A stretch of DNA of 64,000 nucleotides, taken from NCBI GenBank assembly GCA_016719885.1, contig JADJYF010000010.1, positions 248,001 to 312,000 of the forward strand, given 5' to 3'. Origin of the DNA: Pseudomonadota bacterium (GTDB lineage: Bacteria > Pseudomonadota > Gammaproteobacteria > Ga0077536). Both the position numbers and the translations under genes were made by a program. The notes under the pieces are model-generated. The model did not search any database. It was not told where the DNA came from and saw only the letters and a list, made by a program, of their open reading frames with translations. Each line of letters opens with the position of its first letter. Position 1 is the stretch's first letter. This document shows, piece by piece, positions 33,479 through 41,770 of the stretch.

Positions 33479-33559
33479 CGAGACGACGGGGACTTGCTGC
33501 GGACCATCGCGGGACAGGGCGGGCACGCCCATGCAATCCCGGCATGGTGTTCACGGCAG

Positions 33560-33584
33560 ATCCACTTTTCCCCACTATTTACCA
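33560..33584 (-). promoter_or_regulatory. Candidate MraZ operator (three TGG repeats)
   Basis: Read on the minus strand, the repeats TGGTA, TGGGG and TGGAT follow each other with exactly five bases between them (33584 down to 33560). Tandem TGGGN boxes at ten-base period upstream of mraZ are the known MraZ binding site. They start about ten bases downstream of the -10 element, so bound MraZ would block promoter clearance. Confidence 0.75.
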
Positions 33585-33593
33585 CCAGGCGGC

Positions 33594-33623
33594 ACTATAA
33601 GGAGGGCGGCGGAAAACTGTCAA
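33594..33623 (-). promoter_or_regulatory. dcw cluster promoter (sigma70 type)
   Basis: On the minus strand a perfect TTGACA (33623-33618) is followed after 18 bases by TATAGT (33599-33594), five of six to consensus. This is the strongest promoter-like sequence I found in the window. It lies about 115 bp upstream of the mraZ ATG and directly before the MraZ repeats. Confidence 0.8.
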
Positions 33624-33807
33624 GCAAAACGGCCCCGCCGGATGGGCGATTCTCTCTTTACTTACAGTAACTTAGGTCGAGGCGCCAAAAGTGCCGACAG
33701 GGCTCGAAAGCCTGTGGGAAAACGCTTCGGTAAATCATCCAGATAAGTTTCCAAGCTCACCTGAAATATCACGATCGGGGCGAGCCTGACGGGCAGGAGG
33801 AGAAGAG
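33624..33807 (-). other. Intergenic stretch between rnpB 3' end and dcw promoter
   Basis: The gap between the mraZ start and rnpB is 329 bp. Its left part holds the leader, operator and promoter listed separately. The 184 bp left over contain no credible gene. There is AT-rich sequence near 33652-33675 (TTTACTTACAGTAACTTAG) and no convincing intrinsic terminator for rnpB. Confidence 0.5.
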
Positions 33808-34200
33808 CAAGTCGGCCTGTAAGCCGGGTTCTGTGTTGCTGCGAAGCAGCACGGTGATCATTCATCTGGGACGCATGTCGCCATACGCCTCAAGCGACCT
33901 ACCCGGGAACTGGTGCGGACCACACTTCACCGCTTGCGCGGCACGTTCCCCTATTTGGTCTTGCTCCGGATGGGGTTTACCCTGCCACCGGTTTTCGCCG
34001 GCGCGGTGCGCTCTTACCGCACCATTTCACCCTTACCCCGCGTTGCCGCGTGGCGGTATATTTTCTGTGGCACTTTCCGTGGGCTCACGCCCCCCAGGCG
34101 TTACCTGGCATCCCGTCCTGCGGAGCCCGGACTTTCCTCTATCGCCCCGCAGCGGCCGATGAGGGCCGATGCCAACGACAGCGATCACCCGGCCGACTTG
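33808..34200 (-). ncRNA. rnpB: RNase P RNA (bacterial class A)
   Basis: Catalytic RNA that matures tRNA 5' ends. Read on the minus strand it contains the hallmark GAGGAAAGTCCGGGCTCC-like block (near 34125-34145), then GCCAGGTAACGCCTGGGGGG, CCACAGAAAATATACCG, AGGGTGAAATGGTGCGG-like and TAAACCCCATCCGGAGCAAG blocks in the right order. The ends were placed by the P1 helix: CAAGTCGGCC at the 5' end (34200-34191) pairs with GGCCGACTTG at the 3' end (33817-33808). Its length is about 393 nt. It sits between rsmI and mraZ on the same strand, as in many gammaproteobacteria. Confidence 0.96.
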
Positions 34201-34208
34201 CTGGGCGC

Positions 34209-34237
34209 AGTGTGGGAGTTCGAGCCGACGAATTCAA
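34209..34237 (-). promoter_or_regulatory. Candidate rnpB promoter with GC-rich discriminator
   Basis: On the minus strand TTGAAT (34237-34232), a 17-base spacer and CACACT (34214-34209) precede the RNA 5' end by about eight bases, with GCGCCCAG as discriminator. The -10 is weak (three of six). The GC-rich discriminator resembles stringently controlled stable-RNA promoters. The -35 lies within about 10 bp of the rsmI stop, in the intergenic side and stop region. Confidence 0.4.
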
Positions 34238-34241
34238 TCGC

Positions 34242-35147
34242 TCAGGCGTCGTCGGCCGCCGAAACGCGCAGCGAAGCCTGGTAGACCTGGTTGCGCGGCC
34301 GCCCCGACAGGGCTGTGACGATGCGCACCGCCGCACGGCGGTCGGTCTCGGCCAGCGTGATTTTCAGCAGGCGCTCGAGTTCGGCGTCGTCCGCACCCTG
34401 CTCGACTGCGTTGCCCGCCACCATCACCACGAATTCTCCACGCGAGGCGTCGGCGTCGCTCGCCATGCGCGCCCCGATGTCGGCCAGGGCGCCGCGGTAG
34501 AGGGTTTCGAAGCGCTTGGTCAATTCGCGGGCCACCACCGCTTCTCGTTGGTCGCCGAAGGCGTCGGCCATGGCCAGCACACTGGCGACGATGCGATGCG
34601 GCGCCTCGTAGAACACCAGGGTGCGCGGGTCGCCGGAGAGGGACTCGAGACGCGTCTGTCGCGCCGCGGCCTGGCTGGGCAGAAAACCTTCGAAGCTGAA
34701 GCGCGCGGTAGGCAGACCGGCGATGCTGAGCGCGGCGGCGATGGCGCAGGGGCCGGGCACGGTGTGCACCGGCAGGCCGGCGGCCACGGCGCTGCGCACG
34801 AAGGCATAGCCGGGGTCGGAGATCAGCGGGGTGCCGGCATCGGAGATCAGGGCGCAGGCTTGTCCGGCTGCGGCCAGGCGCGTGAGCAATTGCTCGCTCA
34901 TGTGCACTTCGTTGTGGTCGTGCAAGGCGCTCACCGGCGTGTTGATGCCGAAGTGATCGAGCAGACGGCGACTGTGGCGCGTGTCCTCGCAGAAGATCAC
35001 ATCGACAGCGGCCAGCGTCGCGGCGGCGCGCGCCGAAAAATCGCCGAGATTGCCTATCGGTGTCGCCACGACATAGACGCCGGGCCGTTCAATTGACACG
35101 TCCACGGCGGGCAAAGATACTGCCTTGGTGATCCGCTCCGCGCTCAT
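34242..35147 (-). CDS. rsmI: 16S rRNA (cytidine-1402-2'-O) methyltransferase RsmI
   Basis: Adds the 2'-O-methyl group to C1402 in 16S rRNA, with RsmH adding N4-methyl at the same base. About 301 residues from the ATG at 35147, which has AGGGTGG just before it. GTGs at 35105 or 35099 would give about 286 residues, nearer the E. coli length. The tetrapyrrole-methylase-fold motifs are intact: TPIGNLGD, CEDTRHSRRLL, SDAGTPLISDPGY and VPGPCAIAAALSIAGLP. It diverges from lpoA. With the ATG start the two genes overlap head to head by 20 bp. Confidence 0.95.
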   Translation of the reverse strand: MSAERITKAVSLPAVDVSIERPGVYVVATPIGNLGDFSARAAATLAAVDVIFCEDTRHSRRLLDHFGINTPVSALHDHNEVHMSEQLLTRLAAAGQACALISDAGTPLISDPGYAFVRSAVAAGLPVHTVPGPCAIAAALSIAGLPTARFSFEGFLPSQAAARQTRLESLSGDPRTLVFYEAPHRIVASVLAMADAFGDQREAVVARELTKRFETLYRGALADIGARMASDADASRGEFVVMVAGNAVEQGADDAELERLLKITLAETDRRAAVRIVTALSGRPRNQVYQASLRVSAADDA

Positions 35148-37026
35148 TTCCACCCTGCTTCCCCTGCGCTTTGTACTGGTCGGTGTGGCCGCGCTCATTA
35201 CATGCGCGTGTACCTCGCAAGGCAATGTGCAGGAACAAACACCGGCACCCGCGCCCGATCCGCTGGCCGCCGCCGAACGCTTGTTGAATCGTGGCGACTA
35301 TGCCGGCGCGGCCGCGGCCTTCGCCGTGCAGGCGCCCCAGCTTTCCGGCGCCGAGGCGGCGCACGCCAACGCGCTGGCCAGCCTTGCCTACCAGGATGCC
35401 GGCGACGCGGCCCAAGCCGCGACCGCGCTGACAGCCCTGTCGGCGGGTGGCGAATCGTCCGCCCCCTTGGCAATGCTCGCGCAGGCGCGGGCGCAACTCG
35501 AGGGCGGTCATGCCGACGTGGCGCTGGCGCTCGCCAGCAAAGTTCAAAGCGCGAGCTTGTCGCCCTACGCGCGTGGCGTGCAGAGCCGCGTGATCGCGGC
35601 CGCCGCGGCCAGCCTGGCTGATTTCCCGACCGCCGCCGCGGCCGGCATCCAGTCGCTTCAATATCCTTATCCGCCCGCGCAACAGGCCGCTCTGACCCAG
35701 GCCACCTGGGCCGCCGTCAGCCAACTGCCGGCGGCCAGGCTCACGGAGCAGTTGGCGGCTACGGCCGCGGAGCCCGTCGCCAACGGCTGGTATGCCCTGG
35801 CCGCCATCAACCAGCAATCGGCCTTCGACGCCGAGGGCATGCGCCAGAAACTCGCCGAGTGGCAACAGCGCCACGCCGGCCACGTTGCGACGCCGCTGCT
35901 CGATGGTCTGCTGGAACGCGCCACCGCGGCTGGCGCGCGCCCCACGCGCGTGGCCCTGGTCCTGCCTTTCGATGAAACGCTCGGGGGCGCGGCGCGCGCC
36001 GTGCGAGACGGCTTCATGACTGCCTGGTTCAACGACACCAACACCACCGCGCGGCCCGCCGTCAGCGTCTACGCGAACTCGGGTGACGACATCCTCAAGG
36101 ACTATCAGCGCGCGGTCAGCGACGGCGCCGAATTCATCGTCGGTCCGTTGCAAAAGAACCTGGTCGAGCGCCTCAAGACCCTGCCTGAAATGCCGGTCGG
36201 CGTGTTGGCCTTGAACGTGGTCGAGAACAAGCCGGGCGCGGTCGGTGCGCGCCCGGGTTTCTACCAGTTCGGGCTCACGCCCGAGGACGAAGCCAGCCAG
36301 GTCGCGCGCCGCGCTTACAGCGAAGGCGGCCGCGCGCTGATCATCGCCCCGAACTCCGCGTGGGGCGCGCGGCTGAGCGGCGCCTACAACAAGGCCTGGC
36401 AGGATCTCGGCGGCTCGGTGCTGGCGCAGATCTCCTATTCCGACTCGGCGGACGCCTATCCGAGCGCCGTCCGCCGCGCGCTCAATATCGACATGAGCGA
36501 GGCGCGTGCCGCGGCGCTGCGCCGCAAGCTCGGCATGCCGCTGCATTCCGAAGCGCGCATTCGCGCCGACGTAAGTGCGATCCTGCTGGCGGCCTTCCCC
36601 AACAACGCGCGCCAGCTGCTGCCGCAGCTACGCTACTTCGGCGCCGATTCCATCCCGGTGTACGCGACCTCGACGGTCTTCAACGGCAACACCCGCACCA
36701 ACGATGTCGATCTGAATGGACTGGTGTTCGGCGACATGCCGTGGCTGTTCGGCACGGTCGATGCCGACTCCTACCAGCTCGTGCGTCGCAGCTGGCCGGG
36801 CCCCGCGCAAACCTATACGCGGCTCTACGGCTTCGGCATCGATGCCTATCGCATCCTGCCCTTCCTGTCGCGCATGCGCGCGCGTCCAACCATGCGCGTG
36901 CCGGGCGTGACCGGCGACCTGTGGATGGACGGCGACGGTGTCCTCCATCGCAACATGTCGTGGATAAAGTTCGTCGACGGCGTGCCCCGGGCGATCGGTG
37001 AGACCGGTACGGTTGGCGTCAACTGA
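35128..37026 (+). CDS. lpoA: Penicillin-binding protein activator LpoA (outer-membrane lipoprotein)
   Basis: Outer-membrane lipoprotein that reaches through the periplasm to stimulate PBP1A. About 632 residues (E. coli 678). The N terminus is a lipoprotein signal with two cysteines (ITCAC) at about residues 26-28. Which one is acylated is unclear. The N-terminal half (about 50-260) is Ala-rich helical TPR-like sequence. The C-terminal half (from about residue 270, RVALVLPF) is a periplasmic-binding-protein fold. Start is TTG at 35125 or GTG at 35128. It heads lpoA-yraN-diaA-dolP, overlapping yraN by 29 bp. Confidence 0.92.
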   Translation: MIRSALISTLLPLRFVLVGVAALITCACTSQGNVQEQTPAPAPDPLAAAERLLNRGDYAGAAAAFAVQAPQLSGAEAAHANALASLAYQDAGDAAQAATALTALSAGGESSAPLAMLAQARAQLEGGHADVALALASKVQSASLSPYARGVQSRVIAAAAASLADFPTAAAAGIQSLQYPYPPAQQAALTQATWAAVSQLPAARLTEQLAATAAEPVANGWYALAAINQQSAFDAEGMRQKLAEWQQRHAGHVATPLLDGLLERATAAGARPTRVALVLPFDETLGGAARAVRDGFMTAWFNDTNTTARPAVSVYANSGDDILKDYQRAVSDGAEFIVGPLQKNLVERLKTLPEMPVGVLALNVVENKPGAVGARPGFYQFGLTPEDEASQVARRAYSEGGRALIIAPNSAWGARLSGAYNKAWQDLGGSVLAQISYSDSADAYPSAVRRALNIDMSEARAAALRRKLGMPLHSEARIRADVSAILLAAFPNNARQLLPQLRYFGADSIPVYATSTVFNGNTRTNDVDLNGLVFGDMPWLFGTVDADSYQLVRRSWPGPAQTYTRLYGFGIDAYRILPFLSRMRARPTMRVPGVTGDLWMDGDGVLHRNMSWIKFVDGVPRAIGETGTVGVN

Positions 37027-37399
37027 AGCCCGCGCGACCACGCCGCGCCCGCGTCGCGGCGAGCGCTGGGAACGTCACGCGGAAACGCAACTGGTGGCGC
37101 AAGGCCTCACCTGCGTGGCGCGCAATCACAGCTGCCGCGGCGGCGAAATCGACCTCGTCATGCTGGCCGACGACTCGCTGGTGTTCGTCGAGGTACGCTA
37201 CCGACGTGGCGCAAGCCACGGCAGCGCCGTAGAGAGCATCGATGCGCGCAAACAGCGGCGCCTGATTCGCGCCGCCGAGGATTTTCTGATGCGCCACCCG
37301 CAATTTGCGAACCATGCCTGTCGTTTCGATGTCATGGCTATGTATGGTGACGCCAGCCACCCGCAATGCGACTGGATTGCGGGGGCGTTTTCTGCATAA
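36998..37399 (+). CDS. yraN: YraN family (UPF0102) predicted endonuclease-fold protein
   Basis: Small protein of the PD-(D/E)XK-like fold, with no firmly established cellular role. 133 residues from the GTG at 36998; a TTG at 37013 is an alternative. The signature GGEIDLVM followed by FVEVRYRR (positions about 50-70) carries the Asp and Glu-x-Arg/Lys nuclease-like residues, and SIDARKQRRL follows. It overlaps the end of lpoA and is followed by diaA after 58 bp. Confidence 0.92.
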   Translation: MRPVRLASTEARATTPRPRRGERWERHAETQLVAQGLTCVARNHSCRGGEIDLVMLADDSLVFVEVRYRRGASHGSAVESIDARKQRRLIRAAEDFLMRHPQFANHACRFDVMAMYGDASHPQCDWIAGAFSA

Positions 37400-37457
37400 T
37401 GCCTGCGCGCCGTGCCTTCTTCACCTTGAGACCAGCTCTAGCAGGAACAGCCGCACC

Positions 37458-38051
37458 GTGGATCCGATTGAACGCATCAAGTCGACTTTCGATGAAAGCA
37501 TCGCCGTCAAACAGCGTTGCCGCGATGAACTGCCGGCGCTGATCGCCGCCGCCGCCGCCGCCATCGCCGATGCGATCATGAACAACGGCAAGGTGCTGAC
37601 CTGCGGTAACGGCGGCTCCGCCGGCGACGCCCAGCACTTCTCGTCAGAGATGTTGAACCGCTTCGAACGGGAACGCCCGGGTCTCGCCGCGTTTGCATTG
37701 ACGACCGATGCCTCGACCGTCACCTCGATCGCCAACGACTACCAGTTCGCCGACATCTTTGCCCGACAGATCCGTGCGCTGGGCCATCCCGGCGACATCC
37801 TGCTGGCGTTCTCCACCAGTGGCAATTCACACAACATCCTCAACGCCATCGACGCGGCCCATGATCGCGAAATGCGCGTGATCCTGGTCAGCGGCAAGGA
37901 TGGCGGACAGGCCGCCGCCAGTCTGGACGACGGCGACATCGAGATCCGCATACCGAGTTTCTCCACTGCCCGCGTGCAGGAGTCGACGCTTGCCGTGATC
38001 CATTGCCTTTGTGATTTGGTTGACTGCCATCTGCTTGGCCAGGAGTCTTGA
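37458..38051 (+). CDS. diaA: SIS-domain protein, DiaA / phosphoheptose isomerase family
   Basis: 197 residues from a GTG at 37458. The SIS domain has CGNGGSAGDAQHFSSEM (about residues 50-66) and AFSTSGNSHN. In E. coli the homologue beside yraN, DiaA, binds DnaA and times initiation. The related GmhA makes heptose for LPS with the same fold. Context (rsmI/lpoA-yraN-X-dolP) favours DiaA, but the residues I can see would also fit an isomerase. dolP begins at the next base after its stop. Confidence 0.88.
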   Translation: MDPIERIKSTFDESIAVKQRCRDELPALIAAAAAAIADAIMNNGKVLTCGNGGSAGDAQHFSSEMLNRFERERPGLAAFALTTDASTVTSIANDYQFADIFARQIRALGHPGDILLAFSTSGNSHNILNAIDAAHDREMRVILVSGKDGGQAAASLDDGDIEIRIPSFSTARVQESTLAVIHCLCDLVDCHLLGQES

Positions 38052-38648
38052 ATGAAAGCCACGAGATTATTGAACGCTGCTGCTCTCGCACGCCTCGCCA
38101 CGGCGGCGCTGGTGGCCGCTTCACTCAGCGGTTGCATCGGCGTGGTGCTGGGCGGCGCGGCGGGTGGCGCGTCGGTGGTGAACGATCCGCGCACCGCCGG
38201 CTCACTTGTCGAAGATGAAAGCATCGAACTGAAGGCCGGCAACCTGTTGCGCGGAGACAAGGAGCTCGCCCAGCAGACCCATATCAATGTCACCAGCTAC
38301 AACCAGATTGTCCTGGTGTCCGGCGAAGCGCCCACCGAAGACATGCGCACGCGCGTGTTCGATCTCGTCAAGGGCATCGAGAAAGTGCGCACCGCGCACA
38401 ACGAAGTGACGATTGCCGCGCCGAGCCCGGTCAGTTCGCGCACCACCGACAGCTGGCTGACCACCAGCGTCAAAGCCAAGATCGTCGGCGCCAAGGAACT
38501 GAACGCCATCAAGATCAAGGTCGTGACCGAAGCCGGCACGGTCTACCTGATGGGCTTGGTGAAACAGGACGAAGGAGATCTCGCCGCGCAACTCGCCAGC
38601 CAGACCGCCGGTGTGCAGCGGGTGGTCAAACTGTTCGAGTACCAGTAA
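38052..38648 (+). CDS. dolP: BON-domain lipoprotein DolP (YraP)
   Basis: Outer-membrane lipoprotein needed for envelope integrity. In E. coli it associates with anionic lipid and the BAM machinery. 198 residues. The signal peptide ends in the lipobox LSGC near residue 28. Two BON domains follow (about 55-125 and 135-195), each with the VxGxV-type glycine (VLVSGEAPTEDM and VYLMGLVKQDEG). It begins directly after the diaA stop and ends the + strand group, converging with sspB. Confidence 0.94.
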   Translation: MKATRLLNAAALARLATAALVAASLSGCIGVVLGGAAGGASVVNDPRTAGSLVEDESIELKAGNLLRGDKELAQQTHINVTSYNQIVLVSGEAPTEDMRTRVFDLVKGIEKVRTAHNEVTIAAPSPVSSRTTDSWLTTSVKAKIVGAKELNAIKIKVVTEAGTVYLMGLVKQDEGDLAAQLASQTAGVQRVVKLFEYQ

Positions 38649-38697
38649 GGAAGCGAGACAGACCGGCCGCGCGCGCACCGGCGCGCAGGCAAGGTCG

Positions 38698-39120
38698 TTA
38701 CTTGACGACGGTCAGGTGCGGCGGCTTGCCGCCGGGTCGGGTCGGCGGCGGCCCTTCGCCATCGACTGGCACGGCCGTCGGCGTGGCTTCGTCGACCGCA
38801 TCCCCGAGAAAAATCCCCTGCCCGTTCTCGCGGGCGTAGATGGCCTGCACCGCCGCGACCGGCACGTCGATGTCGTGCGGCGTGCCACCGAAGCGCGCAC
38901 TGAAGCTGATGCGCTCGTTACCGAGCAGCAGGTGCTTGACCGCGGTAGGCGAGACATTCAACACGATCACGCCCTTGTCGACGAACTGGCGCGGTACGCG
39001 CGTGTGATCGTCCCTGACTTCAACCAGCAGGTGCGGCGTGCACTGGTTGTCGACTATCCATTCGTACAGTGCCCGGATCAGGTAGGGACGCGTAGAAGTC
39101 ATGGCAGGCTGATTGCTCAC
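38698..39120 (-). CDS. sspB: ClpXP protease specificity-enhancing factor SspB
   Basis: Adaptor that binds ssrA-tagged proteins and delivers them to ClpXP. 140 residues. The folded ssrA-binding domain (about 8-110) contains RPYLIRALYEWI, TPHLLVEV, ISFSARFGG and VPVAAVQAIYA. A disordered proline-rich linker follows. The last nine residues (KPPHLTVVK) match the ClpX-binding XB tail of SspB. It follows sspA by 22 bp, as in most gammaproteobacteria. Confidence 0.95.
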   Translation of the reverse strand: MSNQPAMTSTRPYLIRALYEWIVDNQCTPHLLVEVRDDHTRVPRQFVDKGVIVLNVSPTAVKHLLLGNERISFSARFGGTPHDIDVPVAAVQAIYARENGQGIFLGDAVDEATPTAVPVDGEGPPPTRPGGKPPHLTVVK

Positions 39121-39142
39121 GGTCGTGAGTGTCGGGCAGATG

Positions 39143-39766
39143 TCAGCGGATTTCCTGCTCGACCGGCGACAGGCTGATCTGGAAGGCGCGCCGGTCGAAG
39201 AGCTTGTCCGCGTATTTCAACAGGGGCTTGGCCTGCGGCGTGAGCTTCACACCATAGCGCGGCAGACGCCACAACAGCGGCGCCATGCATAAATCGACCA
39301 ATGAAAATTCGGGCGACATGAAATACGGGAACTGGCCAAACAACGGCGAGATGGCCATCAGGTTGTCGCGCATGGTCTTGCGCGCGTTGGCCGCGGCGAT
39401 CTCGTTGTCGCCCTCCAGATCGCTGGCCAATGAATACAGATCGCGCACGATGCGATAGCGCAATTGGCGATTGTTGGCCCTTGATACCGGGTCGACCGGC
39501 ATCAAGGGCGGGTGCGGATAACGTTCGTCCAGGTACTCGAGCATGATCTGGGCGTCGTAGAGCACCAGATCACGATCGATCAGCGTCAGCAAGTTGTGGT
39601 AGGGATTGAGGTCGTTGAGATCCTCGGGCTTGCTGTCCTCGTCGATGAAATGGATCTCGACATTGATGTCCTTCTCCATCAGCACGAGGCGCACACTGTG
39701 CCCCAGCGGATCGGCGGCGTCTGCATAAAGCGTCATGACCGACCGCCGATTTGCCAGTGCGGTCAT
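39143..39766 (-). CDS. sspA: Stringent starvation protein A SspA
   Basis: RNA-polymerase-associated protein of glutathione-transferase fold that alters promoter use in stationary phase and starvation. 207 residues from the ATG at 39766, which gives the conserved NRRSVMTLYADAADPLGHSVR start. The thioredoxin-like N-terminal half and helical C-terminal half are complete. It starts one base after the petC stop, so it is co-transcribed with the bc1 operon, a frequent gammaproteobacterial arrangement. Confidence 0.95.
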   Translation of the reverse strand: MTALANRRSVMTLYADAADPLGHSVRLVLMEKDINVEIHFIDEDSKPEDLNDLNPYHNLLTLIDRDLVLYDAQIMLEYLDERYPHPPLMPVDPVSRANNRQLRYRIVRDLYSLASDLEGDNEIAAANARKTMRDNLMAISPLFGQFPYFMSPEFSLVDLCMAPLLWRLPRYGVKLTPQAKPLLKYADKLFDRRAFQISLSPVEQEIR

Positions 39767-39767
39767 A

Positions 39768-40517
39768 TCAATGAACATCCTTCCAGTATTCCTTCTTCAG
39801 GAGATAGGTCGAGATGAACAATACGAACAGGAACGCCAGCACCCAGAAGCCAATCTTGTAGCGCACGAGCTTGGCCGGCTCGCCGAGGTAGACCATGAAG
39901 CTGACCAGGTCGCGCACCGTGGCCGCGTACTCCTCGGGCGACTGCGTGCCGGGCATGGCCAGTTCCAAGGTCGGACCAGCGTGGCCGGCATGGCCTTCAC
40001 CGTGGGCCGCTTCGCCCTCGGCGGCGGGCTTCAACACCTGTACGCCCTGCAGGCGCGACAGCACCGCCGGCATCGCCGTGGTCGGGAAATACAGGTTGTT
40101 GACGCCGGTCGGGCGCTTGTCATCCTTGTAAAATCCCATCAGGAACGAATACAGCCAGTCGGCGCCACGGGCGCGGGCGATGACCGACAGATCCGGCGGC
40201 GGCACGCCGAACCACTGTTCGCCATCGGCCGGCTTCATGGCCACCTGCATGACGTCGCCGATCTTGTCGGTCGTGAACATCAGGTTCTTTTCGACCACTT
40301 CCTTTGGCAGGCCGAGGTCGTCGACCAGGCGGCTGTAGCGCATGAAGCTCGCCGAATGGCAGCTCAGGCAGTAGTTCACGAAGGTCCGCGCGCCACGCTG
40401 CAGGTTCGGTTTGCTGTCCAGATTGACATGGGCTTCCAGCAAGGCCGGACCGCCCTCGCTGGCCGACACCAGGCCGGCCCAGCCCATCAAGCACAAGGCG
40501 AAGATGAAGGTTTTCAT
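39768..40517 (-). CDS. petC: Cytochrome c1 of the bc1 complex
   Basis: Membrane-anchored c-type haem subunit that passes electrons from the Rieske protein to soluble cytochrome c. About 249 residues. There is a signal peptide (cleavage after SAS near residue 20), the haem-binding CLSCH near residue 50, a MPAVLSRL segment with a Met suited to be the sixth ligand, and a C-terminal membrane anchor (about 220-242). Between these is an unusual His/Gly/Ala-rich loop (EGEAAHGEGHAGHAG) near residues 170-185. The ATG overlaps the petB stop in TGATG. Confidence 0.95.
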   Translation of the reverse strand: MKTFIFALCLMGWAGLVSASEGGPALLEAHVNLDSKPNLQRGARTFVNYCLSCHSASFMRYSRLVDDLGLPKEVVEKNLMFTTDKIGDVMQVAMKPADGEQWFGVPPPDLSVIARARGADWLYSFLMGFYKDDKRPTGVNNLYFPTTAMPAVLSRLQGVQVLKPAAEGEAAHGEGHAGHAGPTLELAMPGTQSPEEYAATVRDLVSFMVYLGEPAKLVRYKIGFWVLAFLFVLFISTYLLKKEYWKDVH

Positions 40518-41770
40518 CAGTGCGTCACCCTTTCCGGTACCGGCTTGGTCTTGTCCCATTTCGTGTAGAGCGGCATCAGCGCGAAGAACAGGAAATAGAC
40601 GACCGTGAAGATCTGCGCGGTCAGCGTACGCCCCGGCGTCGGCGGCAGGATGCCGAGATAGCCGAGCACCACGAACGCCACCACGAAGATTGCGAGCGCC
40701 GACTTGTAGATCCCGCCGCGGTAGCGAATCGACTTGACCGGGCTGCGGTCCAACCACGGCAGCAGGAAGAACACCATGGTGCCGAGGCCCATGAAGATCA
40801 CACCCCACAGCTTGGCGTCCACCCCGAAGAACGGATAGGTGTTGGCACGCAGGATCGAATAGAACGGCGTGAAGTACCACACCGGCGCGATGTGCAGCGG
40901 CGTCTTCAGCGGGTCGGCCGGGATGAAGTTGTTGGCTTCAAGGAAGTAGCCGCCCATCTCCGGCGCGAAGAACACCACGCTGGCGAAGAACATGAGGAAC
41001 ACCACGACGCCGACCGAATCCTTGACCGTGTAGTAAGGATGGAAGGGGATGCCGTCCAGCGGCTTGCCGTCCTTGTCCTTGAGCTTCTTGATCTCGACGC
41101 CGTCAGGGTTGTTCGAGCCGACTTCGTGCAGCGCGATGATGTGCAGCACCACGAGGCCCGCAATCGCGAACGGCAGCGCGATGACATGGAAGGAGAAGAA
41201 GCGGTTCAAAGTGGTGTCGGAAATCACGTAGTCGCCGCGGATCAACTCGGCCAGTTGCTCGCCGACCACCGGAATGGCGCCGAACAACGACGTGATGACC
41301 TGCGCGCCCCAGAATGACATCTGGCCCCACGGCAGGAGGTAGCCGAAAAAGGCTTCCGCCATCAGCGACAGGTAGATGAACATGCCCAGGATCCAGATCA
41401 GCTCGCGCGGCTGTTTATACGAGCCGTACAAGAGGCCGCGGAACATGTGCATGTAGACCACGATGAAGAAGAACGAAGCGCCGGTCGAATGCATGTAGCG
41501 AATCAACCAGCCCCACTCGACATCGCGCATGATGTACTCGACGGAGGCAAAGGCCAGCGTCGCGTCCGGCTTGTAGTTCATCACCAGCCAGATGCCGGTC
41601 ACGATCTGGATGACCAGCACCACCAGCGACAGCACGCCGAAGTAGTACCAGAAATTGAAGTTCTTGGGCGCGTAGTAGGCGCCCATGTGGTCGTTCCACA
41701 ACGACATGAGCGGGAAACGGTCATCGACCCAGTCGCGCAGGCCCGTGAGGCCCTTGGTAATAAAACTCAT
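40517..41770 (-). CDS. petB: Cytochrome b of the bc1 complex
   Basis: Core quinol-oxidising membrane subunit with two b haems. 417 residues, the fused (b6 plus subunit IV) form. The paired haem histidines are in IRYMHSTGASFFFIVVYMHM and FSFHVIALPFAIAGLVVLHI. The Qo-site motif is PVWY, not the mitochondrial PEWY, a known variant. Eight or so membrane segments are visible. It overlaps petA by four bases and petC by one. The long open frame upstream of the ATG is petA out of frame. Confidence 0.97.
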   Translation of the reverse strand: MSFITKGLTGLRDWVDDRFPLMSLWNDHMGAYYAPKNFNFWYYFGVLSLVVLVIQIVTGIWLVMNYKPDATLAFASVEYIMRDVEWGWLIRYMHSTGASFFFIVVYMHMFRGLLYGSYKQPRELIWILGMFIYLSLMAEAFFGYLLPWGQMSFWGAQVITSLFGAIPVVGEQLAELIRGDYVISDTTLNRFFSFHVIALPFAIAGLVVLHIIALHEVGSNNPDGVEIKKLKDKDGKPLDGIPFHPYYTVKDSVGVVVFLMFFASVVFFAPEMGGYFLEANNFIPADPLKTPLHIAPVWYFTPFYSILRANTYPFFGVDAKLWGVIFMGLGTMVFFLLPWLDRSPVKSIRYRGGIYKSALAIFVVAFVVLGYLGILPPTPGRTLTAQIFTVVYFLFFALMPLYTKWDKTKPVPERVTH

